Shown: positions 9,735 to 19,856, counted from the first letter of the stretch. The stretch is DNA of 64,000 nt from Methylobacterium durans (GCF_003173715.1 NZ_CP029550.1:5317501-5381500); one strand, 5' to 3'. Notes: generated from the letters alone by a model not told the origin. Numbers and translations are program-made.

Positions 9735-11879
9735 GTGGCACGCAAGCGCGTTCCCTCCACGATCGAGATCCTGATCGAGGCGGTCGCGCGGCTCGGAATG
9801 TCTCCGAAGTCCGTGGACCTCGAGGCCCTGCGCACGCATCTCGATCTGCCCGAGTTCGGCGGATACGTTCAGGACGCCCGCGTGGCGCGCGCACTCCGTG
9901 CGATGACGGCCAGCCGCACCTTCGCGGAGACGGGTGTCGAGACGCTGCGCAAAGCGGTCCCGGCGCTCAGGGCGCTGGTGTCGAAGGACCACGGCATCAC
10001 CTGGAGCGTGCGGGTGACCATCCCCCTCCTCGATGACGGTCGGCTGGATCTGCGGATCGCCGCGCAGCCCGACGCGGCCGCCCTCAACATCCTCAAGGGC
10101 ATGGCGCACCGGAACGACCCGACCTGGCGCCTGGAGGATCTGCGAACGGCGGTGAGCGAGATCGCCGCCCGGACGAGCCGGTCGCTGCACAAGCCCGTCG
10201 AGCGCCTCCGGGAGCAGATCCGCCTCGATCTGCGCGAGGTCGGCGCCGACGCCTCCGCCTACATCGCGCATCTGGACCGGTCCCTGCGCTCGCGCCCGTT
10301 CGACATCGGCGAGAATCTCGACCGCTCCCTGAGCAGCACCCTGGCTCCCGTGCGCAAGCGGGCCAAGGCCGTGGCGCGCGAGGATTCGCGGCTGCGGCGC
10401 CTGCGCGATCAGGTCGGGTTCGGCGCCTACATCGAGAAGTTCACGGCCGCGCGCCGGATGAACCGGCGCATCCTGTTCCACATGGGGCCGACGAACTCGG
10501 GCAAGACCTACGCGGCCCTCAAGGCGCTGACCCGAGCGGAAACCGGCACCTATCTCGCGCCGCTCCGCCTCCTGGCCCTCGAGAATTACGAGACCCTGCT
10601 GGAGCGCGGGCTCAGGGCCGGCATGGTCACCGGCGAGGAGGTTCTGGGCGAGGCGAACCCGACCCACACGGCGCGCACCATCGAGACTGCCGACCTGATG
10701 CGCCCGGTCGACGTCGCGGTCATCGACGAGATCCAGATGCTCGCGGATCCGGATCGCGGCTGGGCCTGGACGAACGCCCTGTTCGGCATCCCGGCCAAGA
10801 CCGTCATCCTCTGCGGCTCGGACGATGCGCTCGCCTATGTCCGGCGGGCCGCCGAGGCCGCGAACGAGTCGCTGGACGTCATCGCCTTCGCGCGGAAATC
10901 GCCGCTCGTGCTGCTGGACGAGCCGGTGCCCCTGGAGGCGGTGGAGCCCGGCGACGCCGTGGTGGCTTTCTCGCGCAGGGCCGTGCACGAGAACCGCGAG
11001 ATCCTGGTGGCGCGCGGCCACAGCGTGGCCACGATCTACGGAGCGCTCTCGCCGGAGGTCCGGCGGGCGGAGGCCGCGCGCTTCCGCGCGGGCGAGGCCC
11101 GCGTGCTCGTCACCACGGATGCCATCGGCATGGGGCTGAACCTCGGTCCCCTGAAGCGGATCGTGTTCTCGGCCGTGCGCAAGTACGACGGGGTCGCGGA
11201 GCGCCCGCTCACCCATTCCGAGATCCGACAGATCGCGGGCCGGGCCGGACGCTACGGCCACCAGGAGGTGGGCTTCGTGGCCGCCACCGACGAGACCGGG
11301 ATCGCGCCGCTCCGGGCGGCGCTCGATGGTGCCCCGACGGCGCCGGCCGCCGACACCCGGTTCTTCGTCCGGCCCGATCTGATCGCGATCAACGCGGTGG
11401 CCGAGGAGATGCAGACGCACAGGCTCCACGACGTCCTCACGCATTTTGCTCGCGCCACCTTCTACGCCGGCTCGCCCTTTCAGCCCTCGGCGCTCGACGA
11501 GATCCTGGAGGTCGCGCGCGTGGTCGACCGCGCACGCCTGCCGATCCACGAGAAGTTCGCCTTCTCCGTCTGCCCCGTCGACCGGCGCGACGAGGCTTCG
11601 ATGAGCGTACTGGAGCGCTGGACGCAGCTGCGGGCCGCCGGTCAGACGGTGCCCGCGCTCAGGGCGAACCTGCGCGGAGAGCTCGACTACCAGGAGCGGA
11701 CGGTGAAGCTTGCGAGCGCCTATCTGTGGCTGTCCCGGCGCTTCCCCGACACGTTCGACGATGTCGAGGCGATCCGGGCCATGCGCGGTCACGCCAACGG
11801 CGCCATCGAGCAGCACCTCCGGGAGACCGCGACCCGGAAAGTCGAGCGCCGGTCGCGCCGGGCCGCGGGCGCCCGATGA
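9735..11879 (+). CDS. Suv3-like superfamily 2 RNA helicase
   Basis: A 714-residue ATP-dependent helicase related to mitochondrial SUV3/SUPV3L1, common in alphaproteobacteria. An N-terminal helical region (about 1-240) precedes the RecA-like pair: Walker A GPTNSGKT (251-258), DEIQ box (331-334), and motif VI QIAGRAGRYG (499-508). A C-terminal domain follows. Suv3 unwinds structured RNA for degradation in mitochondria; the bacterial role is inferred. The GTG start at 9735 is fixed by AAGGAGGAGG four bases upstream. It appears monocistronic. Confidence 0.9.
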   Translation: MARKRVPSTIEILIEAVARLGMSPKSVDLEALRTHLDLPEFGGYVQDARVARALRAMTASRTFAETGVETLRKAVPALRALVSKDHGITWSVRVTIPLLDDGRLDLRIAAQPDAAALNILKGMAHRNDPTWRLEDLRTAVSEIAARTSRSLHKPVERLREQIRLDLREVGADASAYIAHLDRSLRSRPFDIGENLDRSLSSTLAPVRKRAKAVAREDSRLRRLRDQVGFGAYIEKFTAARRMNRRILFHMGPTNSGKTYAALKALTRAETGTYLAPLRLLALENYETLLERGLRAGMVTGEEVLGEANPTHTARTIETADLMRPVDVAVIDEIQMLADPDRGWAWTNALFGIPAKTVILCGSDDALAYVRRAAEAANESLDVIAFARKSPLVLLDEPVPLEAVEPGDAVVAFSRRAVHENREILVARGHSVATIYGALSPEVRRAEAARFRAGEARVLVTTDAIGMGLNLGPLKRIVFSAVRKYDGVAERPLTHSEIRQIAGRAGRYGHQEVGFVAATDETGIAPLRAALDGAPTAPAADTRFFVRPDLIAINAVAEEMQTHRLHDVLTHFARATFYAGSPFQPSALDEILEVARVVDRARLPIHEKFAFSVCPVDRRDEASMSVLERWTQLRAAGQTVPALRANLRGELDYQERTVKLASAYLWLSRRFPDTFDDVEAIRAMRGHANGAIEQHLRETATRKVERRSRRAAGAR

Positions 11880-11939
11880 CCGATCCGCGGGCCGCGAGCG
11901 ACCGCCCGGTCCCGGCCTGAGCGGATCGTCCCCTCCGCG

Positions 11940-12152
11940 TCAGGGCGCGCGTTGCGTCGGCGGGGCGGATTGCGGGCATTCCGCGGGGCGCGGCCCCTTG
12001 TCATGACCCGGCGGATCGCAGGCGGCGACGGGCGGCTTGCCGGTCGTGTCGTCCCGCGGATTCCGGAGAAGACCGAAGCTCCAGAACGCCGCGGTGCCCA
12101 ACGCGACGGCCACGAACAGCGCGATGGCGAGGAGGGGGAGCCAGCGGGGCAT
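11940..12152 (-). CDS. Small single-pass membrane protein
   Basis: A 70-residue protein with one N-terminal membrane helix (about residues 4-27, LPLLAIALFVAVALGTAAFW) and a proline-rich tail containing two cysteines. The tail is probably periplasmic. The ATG at 12152 follows GAAGGG located in the end of the preceding gene, whose stop is 4 bases upstream. No family recognised. Confidence 0.65.
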   Translation of the reverse strand: MPRWLPLLAIALFVAVALGTAAFWSFGLLRNPRDDTTGKPPVAACDPPGHDKGPRPAECPQSAPPTQRAP

Positions 12153-12156
12153 ACGC

Positions 12157-12492
12157 TCAACCCTTCAAGATCGTGGCGATGACCTGCCTGGCCCGCTCAA
12201 GGTCAAGCTGCGCTTCCGCGGCCGCGACCTCGGCCTGGGCGAGCATGTGAACGGCATGGAGCAGGTGCGAGCCCTTCGTCATCTCCGCCAACGCGTCGAC
12301 GGCCTCCTGGTCAACCTCCACGAGCGCGGACGGGTCCCCGAGGAGAAGCGCGATCCGATGCTCGCAATGGCGGCCCTCGGTGCCGTCCGAGCAGGTGCAG
12401 GTGAACCGCACGCCGCGGCTCGTCCGTTCCGCCTCCATCCGGTGCACATCGGCGCCGCCGGCGGCCCGCACGGAGAACATCAGGGCTGACAT
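12157..12492 (-). CDS. Small SWIM-type zinc-finger protein
   Basis: A 111-residue protein with a CxC...CxH arrangement (FTCTCSDGTEGRHCEHRIAL), the pattern of SWIM zinc fingers, followed by a long helix rich in Ala and Glu. SWIM fingers usually bind DNA or protein inside larger enzymes; a stand-alone copy suggests a small nucleic-acid-binding or adaptor protein. I prefer the ATG at 12492 (GGGAG, 5-base spacer); an ATG at 12504, directly after the upstream stop, would add four residues. Confidence 0.7.
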   Translation of the reverse strand: MSALMFSVRAAGGADVHRMEAERTSRGVRFTCTCSDGTEGRHCEHRIALLLGDPSALVEVDQEAVDALAEMTKGSHLLHAVHMLAQAEVAAAEAQLDLERARQVIATILKG

Positions 12493-12504
12493 CGCGGCTC
12501 CCAT

Positions 12505-12780
12505 TCAGCCTGGACCAATCTCGAACTCCATCCCGCGGCCAGGGCCCTGGTCGGAATAATCGACGAGCGCATACCCCCTCTCGGCCAGGGCCGCCTCGAG
12601 TATGTCGCGGTGCTTGCGGAACATCTGCCCGATCGCGAGCGGCGTCATACGGGGATTGCCCTGCTTCAGCTGGTCGACCCCGATGCTCACGGGCGCGCCC
12701 TCCCTGTCGGCAATGCGGATGATCACCGTTGCCAGCTCGGCCGCCTTCGTCTCTGACGCGGATTTCGGCTTGAAAGCCAT
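12505..12780 (-). CDS. Small protein of unknown function
   Basis: A 91-residue protein starting MAFKPKSASETKAAELATVI with helices and a segment GQMFRKHRDILEAALAERGY. It ends immediately before the SWIM-finger gene, so the three reverse genes from 12780 to 11940 look like one operon. The ATG at 12780 has AGGATG 6 bases upstream; the open frame to 13056 lacks support. It may be a small nucleic-acid-associated protein, but that is a guess. Confidence 0.65.
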   Translation of the reverse strand: MAFKPKSASETKAAELATVIIRIADREGAPVSIGVDQLKQGNPRMTPLAIGQMFRKHRDILEAALAERGYALVDYSDQGPGRGMEFEIGPG

Positions 12781-13120
12781 GGTCCATCCTCGGTCCGTTC
12801 GTACCCGTTCCCCGGTGCGGGCCGAGACGCCTCGGCTCCACCCCCCACAGGGATCGAACTGTCCCGTTCGCGCGCCGGATCGAGGTGCCGCGCCGGGGAG
12901 CGCGACCCGCGTCGGAGAACGATCGGGGAAGCCCGGCCGTTCAATGGCGGCGTCGAAACGGCGCGACCCCGCATTCGCCTGCCTGTCGCGACCGATGCTT
13001 CGGGGCGCCGCGCGATCGTCCCGCATCGAGGCTCGCGCGCGCAAGCCCGTCGGCACGACTCAGCCGGTCAGGCATGCGACGGGGTTGAGCGCCGAGGCGG
13101 AACGATCCCGGGGGGAGCCT
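12781..13120. other. Intergenic stretch with no recognised feature
   Basis: 340 bases between two reverse-strand transcription units. Open frames here lack ribosome sites and recognisable products. It presumably holds the promoter of the 12780-11940 operon, but I cannot point to -35/-10 elements. Confidence 0.4.
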
Positions 13121-14248
13121 TCAGGCCGCCTGCTCGAAGGCTTTCGCCGAGGCCGAGCGGGCCAGGGTCGCCAGCAGGTCCGTCTGCGTGATGACGCCGA
13201 GCACCGTCCGGTCCGCGGACACGATGACGATCGCGTGGGTCCGCCCGTCGGTGAGTGTCGGAACCAGGCCGACGGCCGGATCTTCGAGGGAGGCGGTCCG
13301 GGCCTCCGACATCGCCTCGGTGACGCCGCCGACCTCGCGCAGAGCGAGTTCGCGCAGCCCGACCGTGCCCATCAGCCGGCCAGCGCCATCGACCACCGGG
13401 AGCGTCCTGACATTGTGCGCCAGCAGAAGCTCCCGCGCCCGCGACGCGCTGCTGTCCGACTTGATGGTCACCACGTCGCGCGACATGACCTCGCCACAGG
13501 TCAGGTTGCCGTGCACGCGCACCAAGGCGTGGTGCTCGACCTGCCGCAGGAGCCGGTCGAGATCGGCCCGGTCGATGTCCAGAGTCTCGTCGAGGGCGAC
13601 CAGGGCCGCGTCCACGTCCTCCGGCCTGATGCCGACCCGGACCGGCGCGGGGAGATCCGCCGTTCCGTGGGTGTTGACGGGCACCGCGACGGGAACGTGC
13701 GGGTAGTTGCGGCGCGAGATCTTGTGGAACGCGATGCCGAGCGCCACCAGGATCACCGAGTTGACGCAGACCGGGAACAGGGGAAACAGGAAGCCGGCTG
13801 AGGTGACGGCCGGGCCGCCGATGAGCGCCGTCAGGGCCGCCGCGCCGCCGGGCGGATGAAGGGACCGGGTGACCGACATCGCGGCGATGGCCAGCGAGAC
13901 GCCGACGCCGATCGCCACCACGGGATCCGGAATGAAATGGGCCGCCAGCACGCCCATGAACGCGGAGATCGTGTTGCCGCCGATGACGGGCCAAGGCTGC
14001 GCGAGGGGACTTGCCGGCACGGCGAAAAGCAGGACCGCCGAGGCCCCCATCGGCGCGACGATGAGCGGGATGTGCGGGCCCTCCCCGAAGAACCAGCCGC
14101 AGATCAGGCCGGTGAGCGTGATGCCGGCCAGGGCGCCCAGGCAGGCGACGAGGCGCTCGCGCAGGGTCGCGCCCGCCAGGATCGGCCGGAAGAGGCGAAA
14201 GCCGGGAGCGGGCTTGCCCTGCCTCGGTGCGCGGATGGACTCGGACAT
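13121..14248 (-). CDS. HPP family membrane protein with two CBS domains
   Basis: A 375-residue protein. Residues about 25-185 form an HPP domain of several membrane helices with the name-giving HPPGGAAALTALI motif. Residues about 240-370 hold a CBS pair (CGEVMSRDVVTIKSD; ending VLGVITQTDLLATLA). HPP proteins include nitrite transporters of cyanobacteria and chloroplasts; CBS pairs usually sense adenine nucleotides, so regulated ion transport is likely but the substrate is not known. The ATG at 14248 is chosen over the upstream extension to 14368, which is not hydrophobic and looks non-coding. Confidence 0.85.
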   Translation of the reverse strand: MSESIRAPRQGKPAPGFRLFRPILAGATLRERLVACLGALAGITLTGLICGWFFGEGPHIPLIVAPMGASAVLLFAVPASPLAQPWPVIGGNTISAFMGVLAAHFIPDPVVAIGVGVSLAIAAMSVTRSLHPPGGAAALTALIGGPAVTSAGFLFPLFPVCVNSVILVALGIAFHKISRRNYPHVPVAVPVNTHGTADLPAPVRVGIRPEDVDAALVALDETLDIDRADLDRLLRQVEHHALVRVHGNLTCGEVMSRDVVTIKSDSSASRARELLLAHNVRTLPVVDGAGRLMGTVGLRELALREVGGVTEAMSEARTASLEDPAVGLVPTLTDGRTHAIVIVSADRTVLGVITQTDLLATLARSASAKAFEQAA

Positions 14249-14707
14249 GCGAGAGCTCGCCTCGGTGCTGTGGAAGAACCCTGTGACCCACCAGGATGAA
14301 GCGGCTTGGTCCCCCACCGGAGGAGCGCCGCTTCGGACGTGTTGCGGCCCCCCCGCGGAGGCTGACATGCGCAGCTGGGTGTCGGGTCCGCGACCTCGGC
14401 ATCTGCCGCCCGCAAAGGTAGATTACGAATGAACCTTATACCCGTTGCGCCGCCGAACTGCAACTCTGGTATGCAGTATGCCTAAACGGAGGGCGGTACG
14501 GTCTGCCCTCGTTTCCTCCACCCCGAGGGTACCTGTTCCCTGCACAGAGAATGAGCCGAATCCTGCACGGCCGCCTCAAGAAAATCGGCGACACTACCCT
14601 CGTCGTGGCACGCTCTCTGCTTCCCCACCACGGCTCTGAGAGGACCCGGAACTGTTGTCGCGGCGCGGATCCGCGGGCGCGGGAACTGCTGAGGACGAGA
14701 GGGTGGA
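14249..14707. other. Divergent intergenic region
   Basis: 459 bases between the HPP gene and the small membrane protein at 14708. AT content rises around 14400-14490. A site TGGTATGCAGTATGCC near 14468 loosely resembles the TGGTATGCCA elements near the oxalate genes but is not palindromic. No gene seen. Confidence 0.4.
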
Positions 14708-15106
14708 ATGGCAGGAAAGCACCGCCGCAATGTTCGTGTGATCGGACATGTCGCAGCCGGCCTGCGTCTGGCGAGCGTTCACGCTCTCCTCCTGACGCTC
14801 TGTTACGGCGCTGCGATCGCGACCGCTCAGGTGATGCTGTTCCTTCGGGATGGCACTTATTCCGGCAGCGCCTGCGCACTCTATCGGGGGATCAGCGGCG
14901 AGAACGCGTGCTTCGCCTACGCCGAGCGTCTCGCGTTCGGGCGCGACGCCGTGGCTTACGCCTTGACGCAGGTCGACCTGATGCTGGCGTCTCTGGCGCT
15001 GGCTGGCCTCCTGACCCTCGCCTATCTCGGTCTCGGCGCGGTCAGAGACAGATTGAACGTCGGCCGGGCGACGTTCTCTCGCAGGATGAGCGCATCCTGG
15101 GCGTAG
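14708..15106 (+). CDS. Two-helix membrane protein of unknown function
   Basis: A 132-residue protein with two predicted membrane helices (about residues 22-45 and 88-112) separated by a loop with two cysteines (SACALYRG; NACFAYAE) that could form a periplasmic disulfide. The ATG at 14708 follows GAGGGTGG. No close family is recognised, and no operon partner is evident. Confidence 0.62.
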   Translation: MAGKHRRNVRVIGHVAAGLRLASVHALLLTLCYGAAIATAQVMLFLRDGTYSGSACALYRGISGENACFAYAERLAFGRDAVAYALTQVDLMLASLALAGLLTLAYLGLGAVRDRLNVGRATFSRRMSASWA

Positions 15107-15309
15107 TTTCGACGTCGCATTGTCCTGCGAAGGAGCCGTCGCGACGGATACGCGTTGCGGCGCGGGCGATCGCCGCACGCGGACCGTGAGCTGCCGCGGG
15201 CGAAGGTCCGTGCCGGGCAACGCTACCGCAACGGGTCGGGACGGCGGGTGACGGACCACGGCGCAGGAGATGATGCAGCCGACCGGCTCGGCGCGTCCCG
15301 ACGCCCGGC

Positions 15310-17306
15310 TCACGCCCGCTCGCCCGCGCCCGACACGACGCGCGCCGGCCGATACGGCGGGGCCCGCGAGACCATGCGGTAGAAGGCGGGCAGGGCGACG
15401 AGGAAGGCGGCGAGGCCCAGGGCCGTGGCGGTGCCGTGGAAGCCCGCACCCACCAGCGCGAGGGAGCCGCTGCGGCCGGTCAGGGTGTCGGAGGCCGCGA
15501 TCAGCACGCCGACGAGGCTCTCGCCGACGAGGAAGCCCGAGGCGAGGAGCACGCCGCGGCGGCGCGCGTCGCCGATCGCCGCCTCGCCCCGGGCGCGCAG
15601 CGCCCGCGCGGCCAGCCATCCCACGACGCCCCCCGCCGCGATCGTCATCACGACGGTGAGCGGCAGGTACATGCCGATGCCGACGGTGAGGGCCGGGAAG
15701 GACAGGCCCCGCCGCCGCAGCCGCGCCTCCAGGGCGACGAGCCCGGCCCCGATCCCGATCCCGGCGAGCACCATGCCCCAGGGCAGCGCCCCGTGCACGA
15801 TGCCGCCCGCGATCTGGGTCATCAGCGCCGCCTGGGGGCGGGCAGGGCGCTGCCCGGATCCATGCCCTCGCGCGGCAGGGCGCCGACGAAGCCGTAGGCC
15901 CGGTAGAGCAGGGCGAGCAGGGGCGCGATCACCAGGGCGCCGACGCCGACGCCCGCGATCAGCGCCACCTGCTGGCGCCAAGGCGTCGCGTCGACGAGTT
16001 GCCCGGTCTTCAGGTCCTGCAGGTTGTCGTTGGCGATCGAGGCGACGGTGACGATCACCGAGGCGACGAGGAGCGCCATGCCGATCACGAAACGGTCTCC
16101 CTCCGGCCCCGCCGCCCGCCCGACGAGGAGCGGCAGGAGCAGCGCCGCCAGGATCGTGGTGAGGATGCCGATCCCCGAGATCGGGCTCGAGGAGGAGCCG
16201 AGGAGGCCGGCGAGGTAGCCGCAGGCGGCGGCCATCAGGAAGCCGACGAGGATCGCGAAGAGGCTCGCCGTCACGATCAGCACGGGCAGGAGGCCCCCGA
16301 GCTCGGCGCCGAGCGCGAACCAGCCGAACAGCCCGGCGAGCGGGAGCGAGAGGCCGAGCGCCACCCCGCCGACCCAGGTGATCGGCAGGTCCCGCTCCTG
16401 GCGCGGCAGGTCCCGGGAGGCGCCGCCCGCGCGGGCAGCCGCGAGCGCCGCGCGGACGCTGTCGAGGATCGGCCGGGCGAGGCCCACCACCGTGAAGACG
16501 CCGCCGGCCGCGATGATCCCGGCCCCGATCAGCCGCACCTCGCCGGACCAGACGGTCTCGGCCGCCTCGGCGGGCGCGGCGCCGCCGCCGTGGCCCAGCG
16601 CGGTGAGGATCGGCACCGCGAGGCCCCAGGCGAGGGCGACGCCGGTGATGAGGGCGAGGCAGGCGCCGATCCCGACGAGGTAGCCGACGCCGACGAGGGC
16701 GAGCGAGAAGCCGGTGCCGAGGCGGAACACGGCCGATCCCGCGGACAGCGTCCCGTGGATGCCCTCGGCAAGCAGCCGCAGCCCGGTCGTGGCGAGCCCG
16801 AGCGCGGCGGCGACGCCTGCGGCCCCCAGGAGGACGCGCAGGCCTCCGTCGCCGCCCTGTCCAACCTTCAGCACCTCGGCGGCGGCGGTGCCCTCGGGGT
16901 AGGGAAGCCCGGCGCCGACCACGAGGGCGCGGCGCAGCGGGATCGAGTAGGCGACGCCGAGAAGGCCGCCGAGGAGGCAGACGGCGCTCGTCTGCCAGAA
17001 CGGGAAGCCCTGCCAATGGCCGATCAGCACGAGGCCCGGCAGGACGAGGATGACGTTGCACAGGGTGCCCGCGGCCGAGGCCTGGGTCTGCACGATGTTG
17101 TTCTCGAGGATGGTCGCCCCCCCGAGGAGCCGCAGGCAGCCCATCGAGATCATCGCGGCGGGGATCGACGAGGAGAAGGTCATCCCCGTCTTCAGGCCCA
17201 TATAGACGTTGGCCGCCATGAACACGACGGTGATGGCCGCCCCGAGCAGGAGGCCGCGCAGGGTGAGCTCGCTGGCGTGCGCCTGGGTCGGCCCGCGGGA
17301 TCCCAT
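15310..17306 (-). pseudogene. OPT family oligopeptide transporter, interrupted by a single-base frameshift
   Basis: From the ATG at 17306 the protein shows the OPT start (ELTLRGLLLGAAITVVF, then NVYMGLKTGMTFSSSIPAA) and many membrane helices, but stops at 15822. One base added in the G5 run at 15834-15838 joins it to a second segment (TQIAGGIVHGALPWGMVLAG and further helices) ending at 15310, for about 665 residues, the normal OPT length. OPT proteins are proton-coupled importers of oligopeptides or metal chelates. The break lies in a short loop and looks like a homopolymer indel. Confidence 0.82.
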
Positions 17307-17568
17307 CGCGCTCCTGTGGCTGGCGGATTCCGCTTCCGAGAGGGCTCGCGGACGTGCCGCGACAACGCAGGCTCGGTGATGTCGATCCGTTATGCACGCA
17401 GAAGGTGTGAAACCCGGTGAGCCAATCGGCGTCTCGGGCGTTCTCGCCCGCGACCCGGCGCTTCACCGGTGCCGGCTTCGCAGAAACCCGATGACGAGTA
17501 GCCGATGACGAGACCACCCGCGCGACCCGACGCCTCCGCCGCCCCGACGCCCGACCGGAGCGCCTGAG

Positions 17569-18174
17569 ATGCGCCACACCATCCCGCCCCGCTCCGGCGC
17601 CGCCTTCACCCTCGCCCGCGGGCAGCGCCTGACCGTGATCGACCCCGAGGGCGAGCAGGTCGCCGATCTCCTCGCCTTCTCGGCCCACGACACCGACGAG
17701 GTGATCTCGTCGGGGCGCAGCCTCGACTACGCGAGCCGCATCTTCCTGACGACGGGGGACGCGCTCTACTCGAACCGCAGCAACGTGCTCCTGCGCATCG
17801 TCGAGGACACGGTGGGCCGCCACGATTTCCTGCTGACGCCCTGCTCGGCCGACACCTTCCGCATCCTCTACGACGAGGCCGAGCCCCATCGCGGCTGCTT
17901 CGGCAACCTCGCTCACGCGCTGGCCCCCTACGGGATCGGGCCGGACCGCATCCCGGTGGCCTTCAACGTGTTCATGAACGTCACGGTGGATGGCGGCACC
18001 GGGGAACTCGCGGTGCGCCCGCCCCTGAGCCGGGCCGGTGACCGCCTCGTGCTGGAGGCCGAGACCGACCTCGTCATCGGTCTGACGGCCTGCTCGGCCC
18101 CGCAATCGAACAACTTCGCCTTCAAGCCGATCCAGTATGAGATCTCCGGCCCGCCCGACGCTGCCGGCGCCTAA
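17569..18174 (+). CDS. DUF1989 (urea carboxylase-associated) family protein
   Basis: A 201-residue protein beginning TIPPRSGAAFTLARGQ with the DUF1989 features VIDPEGEQVADLLAF, LLTPCSADTFRILY and NVFMNVTVDGGTGELAV. The family is found beside urea carboxylase and guanidine or amino-acid catabolic genes; its chemistry is not firmly known. Here it stands between the OPT transporter and a cNMP-binding protein, so import and catabolism of a nitrogen compound is a reasonable guess. Confidence 0.85.
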   Translation: MRHTIPPRSGAAFTLARGQRLTVIDPEGEQVADLLAFSAHDTDEVISSGRSLDYASRIFLTTGDALYSNRSNVLLRIVEDTVGRHDFLLTPCSADTFRILYDEAEPHRGCFGNLAHALAPYGIGPDRIPVAFNVFMNVTVDGGTGELAVRPPLSRAGDRLVLEAETDLVIGLTACSAPQSNNFAFKPIQYEISGPPDAAGA

Positions 18175-18283
18175 GGGTCCGGATCCGCACGTTCGTCGGG
18201 CCCCGAAAAGACGTTGCGGAGGGCGGGAAGGTCCACAAAGATGCGGCGCGTCCGAGTTCCGGGGGCGGGAGTGTCATAGGCTG

Positions 18284-18793
18284 ATGGCTGTCAGTTCGCC
18301 CGAGCTGAAGGCGTTCCTGATCGATACGCCCTTCTTCGGGGGCCTCTCGGACACGAGTCTCGAATGCCTGATCGCGATGCTGGCCGAGCGCCACGTCGAG
18401 GCCGGCGCCACGGTCATCTCGGAAGGTGAGCCGGGGCGCTCGATGTACATCGTGCAGTCCGGAGAGCTGGCGGTCAGCAAGCGCGGGGCCGCGGGGCGCG
18501 TCATCGACCTCAACCGTCTCGGGCCCGGCGACTTTTTCGGCGAGATGACGCTCATCGAGGTGCAGAACCGATCGGCCACCCTCGTCGCGGCGAGCCCGGT
18601 CATGCTGTACGAGCTGACGGCCCGGAACCTTTACACGTTCTACAAGGCCGACATCCACGCCTACGCGATGGTGATGCAGAACATCAACCGCGAGCTCTGT
18701 CGACGGCTGCGGCGCGCCGACAATCGCTTCGCCGAGCTGGCGCACGCCGAACGCGAGGCGGAGACGCAGATTCCCGTGCCTCCCGAGGCGTGA
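18284..18793 (+). CDS. Cyclic nucleotide-binding domain protein
   Basis: A 169-residue protein that is essentially one cNMP-binding domain (about residues 20-135), including VISEGEPGRSMYIVQSGE and the phosphate-binding-cassette segment FFGEMTLIEVQNRSATLVA. There is no helix-turn-helix, so it is not a Crp-type DNA-binding protein; it ends in a charged helix. It is probably a small cAMP- or cGMP-responsive partner. The ATG at 18284 starts just before the domain. Confidence 0.8.
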   Translation: MAVSSPELKAFLIDTPFFGGLSDTSLECLIAMLAERHVEAGATVISEGEPGRSMYIVQSGELAVSKRGAAGRVIDLNRLGPGDFFGEMTLIEVQNRSATLVAASPVMLYELTARNLYTFYKADIHAYAMVMQNINRELCRRLRRADNRFAELAHAEREAETQIPVPPEA

Positions 18794-18841
18794 GGGCAGG
18801 CCACGCCGATCGCGGCGGACGTGCCGTCTCGTCCCACCGCC

Positions 18842-19765
18842 TCACTGGCCCCAACCCGCCCGGATGGATCGCGTGACCGCCTCGACGAAGAGGCGCGTCT
18901 TGGTCGGCACGAGGCGGCCGGGCGGCAGGATCGCGTAGACGCCGCCATCCTCCTTCCCGCCCCAGCCCGGCAGCACCTCGACGAGCCGGCCCGCGCGGAG
19001 CGTCGGTCCGGCCAGCCAATGGGCCGTGAGGGTGATCCCCGCACCGTCGATCGCCGCCATGAGCGGCACCTCGGAATGGTCGGCCACGAGGGCGCAGGCC
19101 GGGCGCACGGTGCGGCGCACCCCGTCCTTCGTCAGCGGCCAGTCGGGCCAGGCGGCGTGGCCGGTGAATCCCAGGCAGGCATGGTCCGCAAGGTCGGCCG
19201 GCAGCAGCGGCGTGCCGTGCGCGGCGAGGTAGCCCGGCGCGGCGACGAGCAGGTTCCGGTAGGAGGCGAGCCGCCGCGCGGTGAGCGAGCTGTCCTGCAA
19301 GCCCCTGGCACCGACCCGGATCGCGACGTCGAAGCCCTCCGCGACGACGTCGACGAAGCGGTCGCTGAACCGCGCGTCGATGCGGATCTGAGGATGGTGG
19401 GCGAGGAAGGACGGCAGCAGCGGCGCGATCCATTGCCGCCCGAAGGTGAGGGGGACCGATACCCGCACGAGACCCTGCGGGCTCGCCGCGAAGTCGCTGG
19501 CCTCGCGGCTGGCGCTCGCCAATTCATCGAGGAGCGCCTGAACCCGGCGGGCATAGGTCGCGCCGACCTCCGTCAGCGCGACGCGCCGCGTCGTGCGCGA
19601 CAGGAGCCGCACGCCGAGGCGCTGCTCGAGCTGGCTGACCCGCCGCGACACGACCGAGGCGTCGCGACCGAGCTTCCGCGCTGCCTCGACGAAGCTTCCG
19701 GCCTCGGCGACGGCGAGGAAGGCGGCGAGCTCCTCGAGCCCGCCCGGCTCCAGCAATTCCTGCAT
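18842..19765 (-). CDS. LysR family transcriptional regulator
   Basis: A 307-residue LysR protein: N-terminal winged helix-turn-helix (about residues 10-70, FVEAARKLGRDASVVSRRVS) and a periplasmic-binding-like effector domain that begins VRVSVPLTFGRQWIAP. It belongs to the group that often controls a neighbouring short-chain dehydrogenase. It is divergent from the SDR gene at 19857 with about 90 bases between, so that gene is the likely target. A GTG at 19774 would add three residues. Confidence 0.9.
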   Translation of the reverse strand: MQELLEPGGLEELAAFLAVAEAGSFVEAARKLGRDASVVSRRVSQLEQRLGVRLLSRTTRRVALTEVGATYARRVQALLDELASASREASDFAASPQGLVRVSVPLTFGRQWIAPLLPSFLAHHPQIRIDARFSDRFVDVVAEGFDVAIRVGARGLQDSSLTARRLASYRNLLVAAPGYLAAHGTPLLPADLADHACLGFTGHAAWPDWPLTKDGVRRTVRPACALVADHSEVPLMAAIDGAGITLTAHWLAGPTLRAGRLVEVLPGWGGKEDGGVYAILPPGRLVPTKTRLFVEAVTRSIRAGWGQ

Positions 19766-19856
19766 CGTTCGCACGAGTCAAATGCGGGACGACCGGATTA
19801 ATCCGATCTTCTGCAGGGCTTACCTGAGGCGCATCGAAACGTCGAGGAGATGAGCG

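Noticed and set aside
9534..11816. A 760-codon minus-strand frame opposite the helicase
   Set aside because: Same cause; no ribosome site or recognisable domain, and the helicase motifs on the other strand are complete.
14468..14483. Third copy of the oxalate-gene operator (TGGTATGCAGTATGCC)
   Set aside because: It shares only TGGTATGC and is not palindromic; probably coincidence in an AT-richer gap.
15999..17420. A 473-codon plus-strand frame within the OPT transporter gene
   Set aside because: Low-complexity Arg/Glu/Asp-rich product typical of an antisense frame; the minus strand has OPT signatures.
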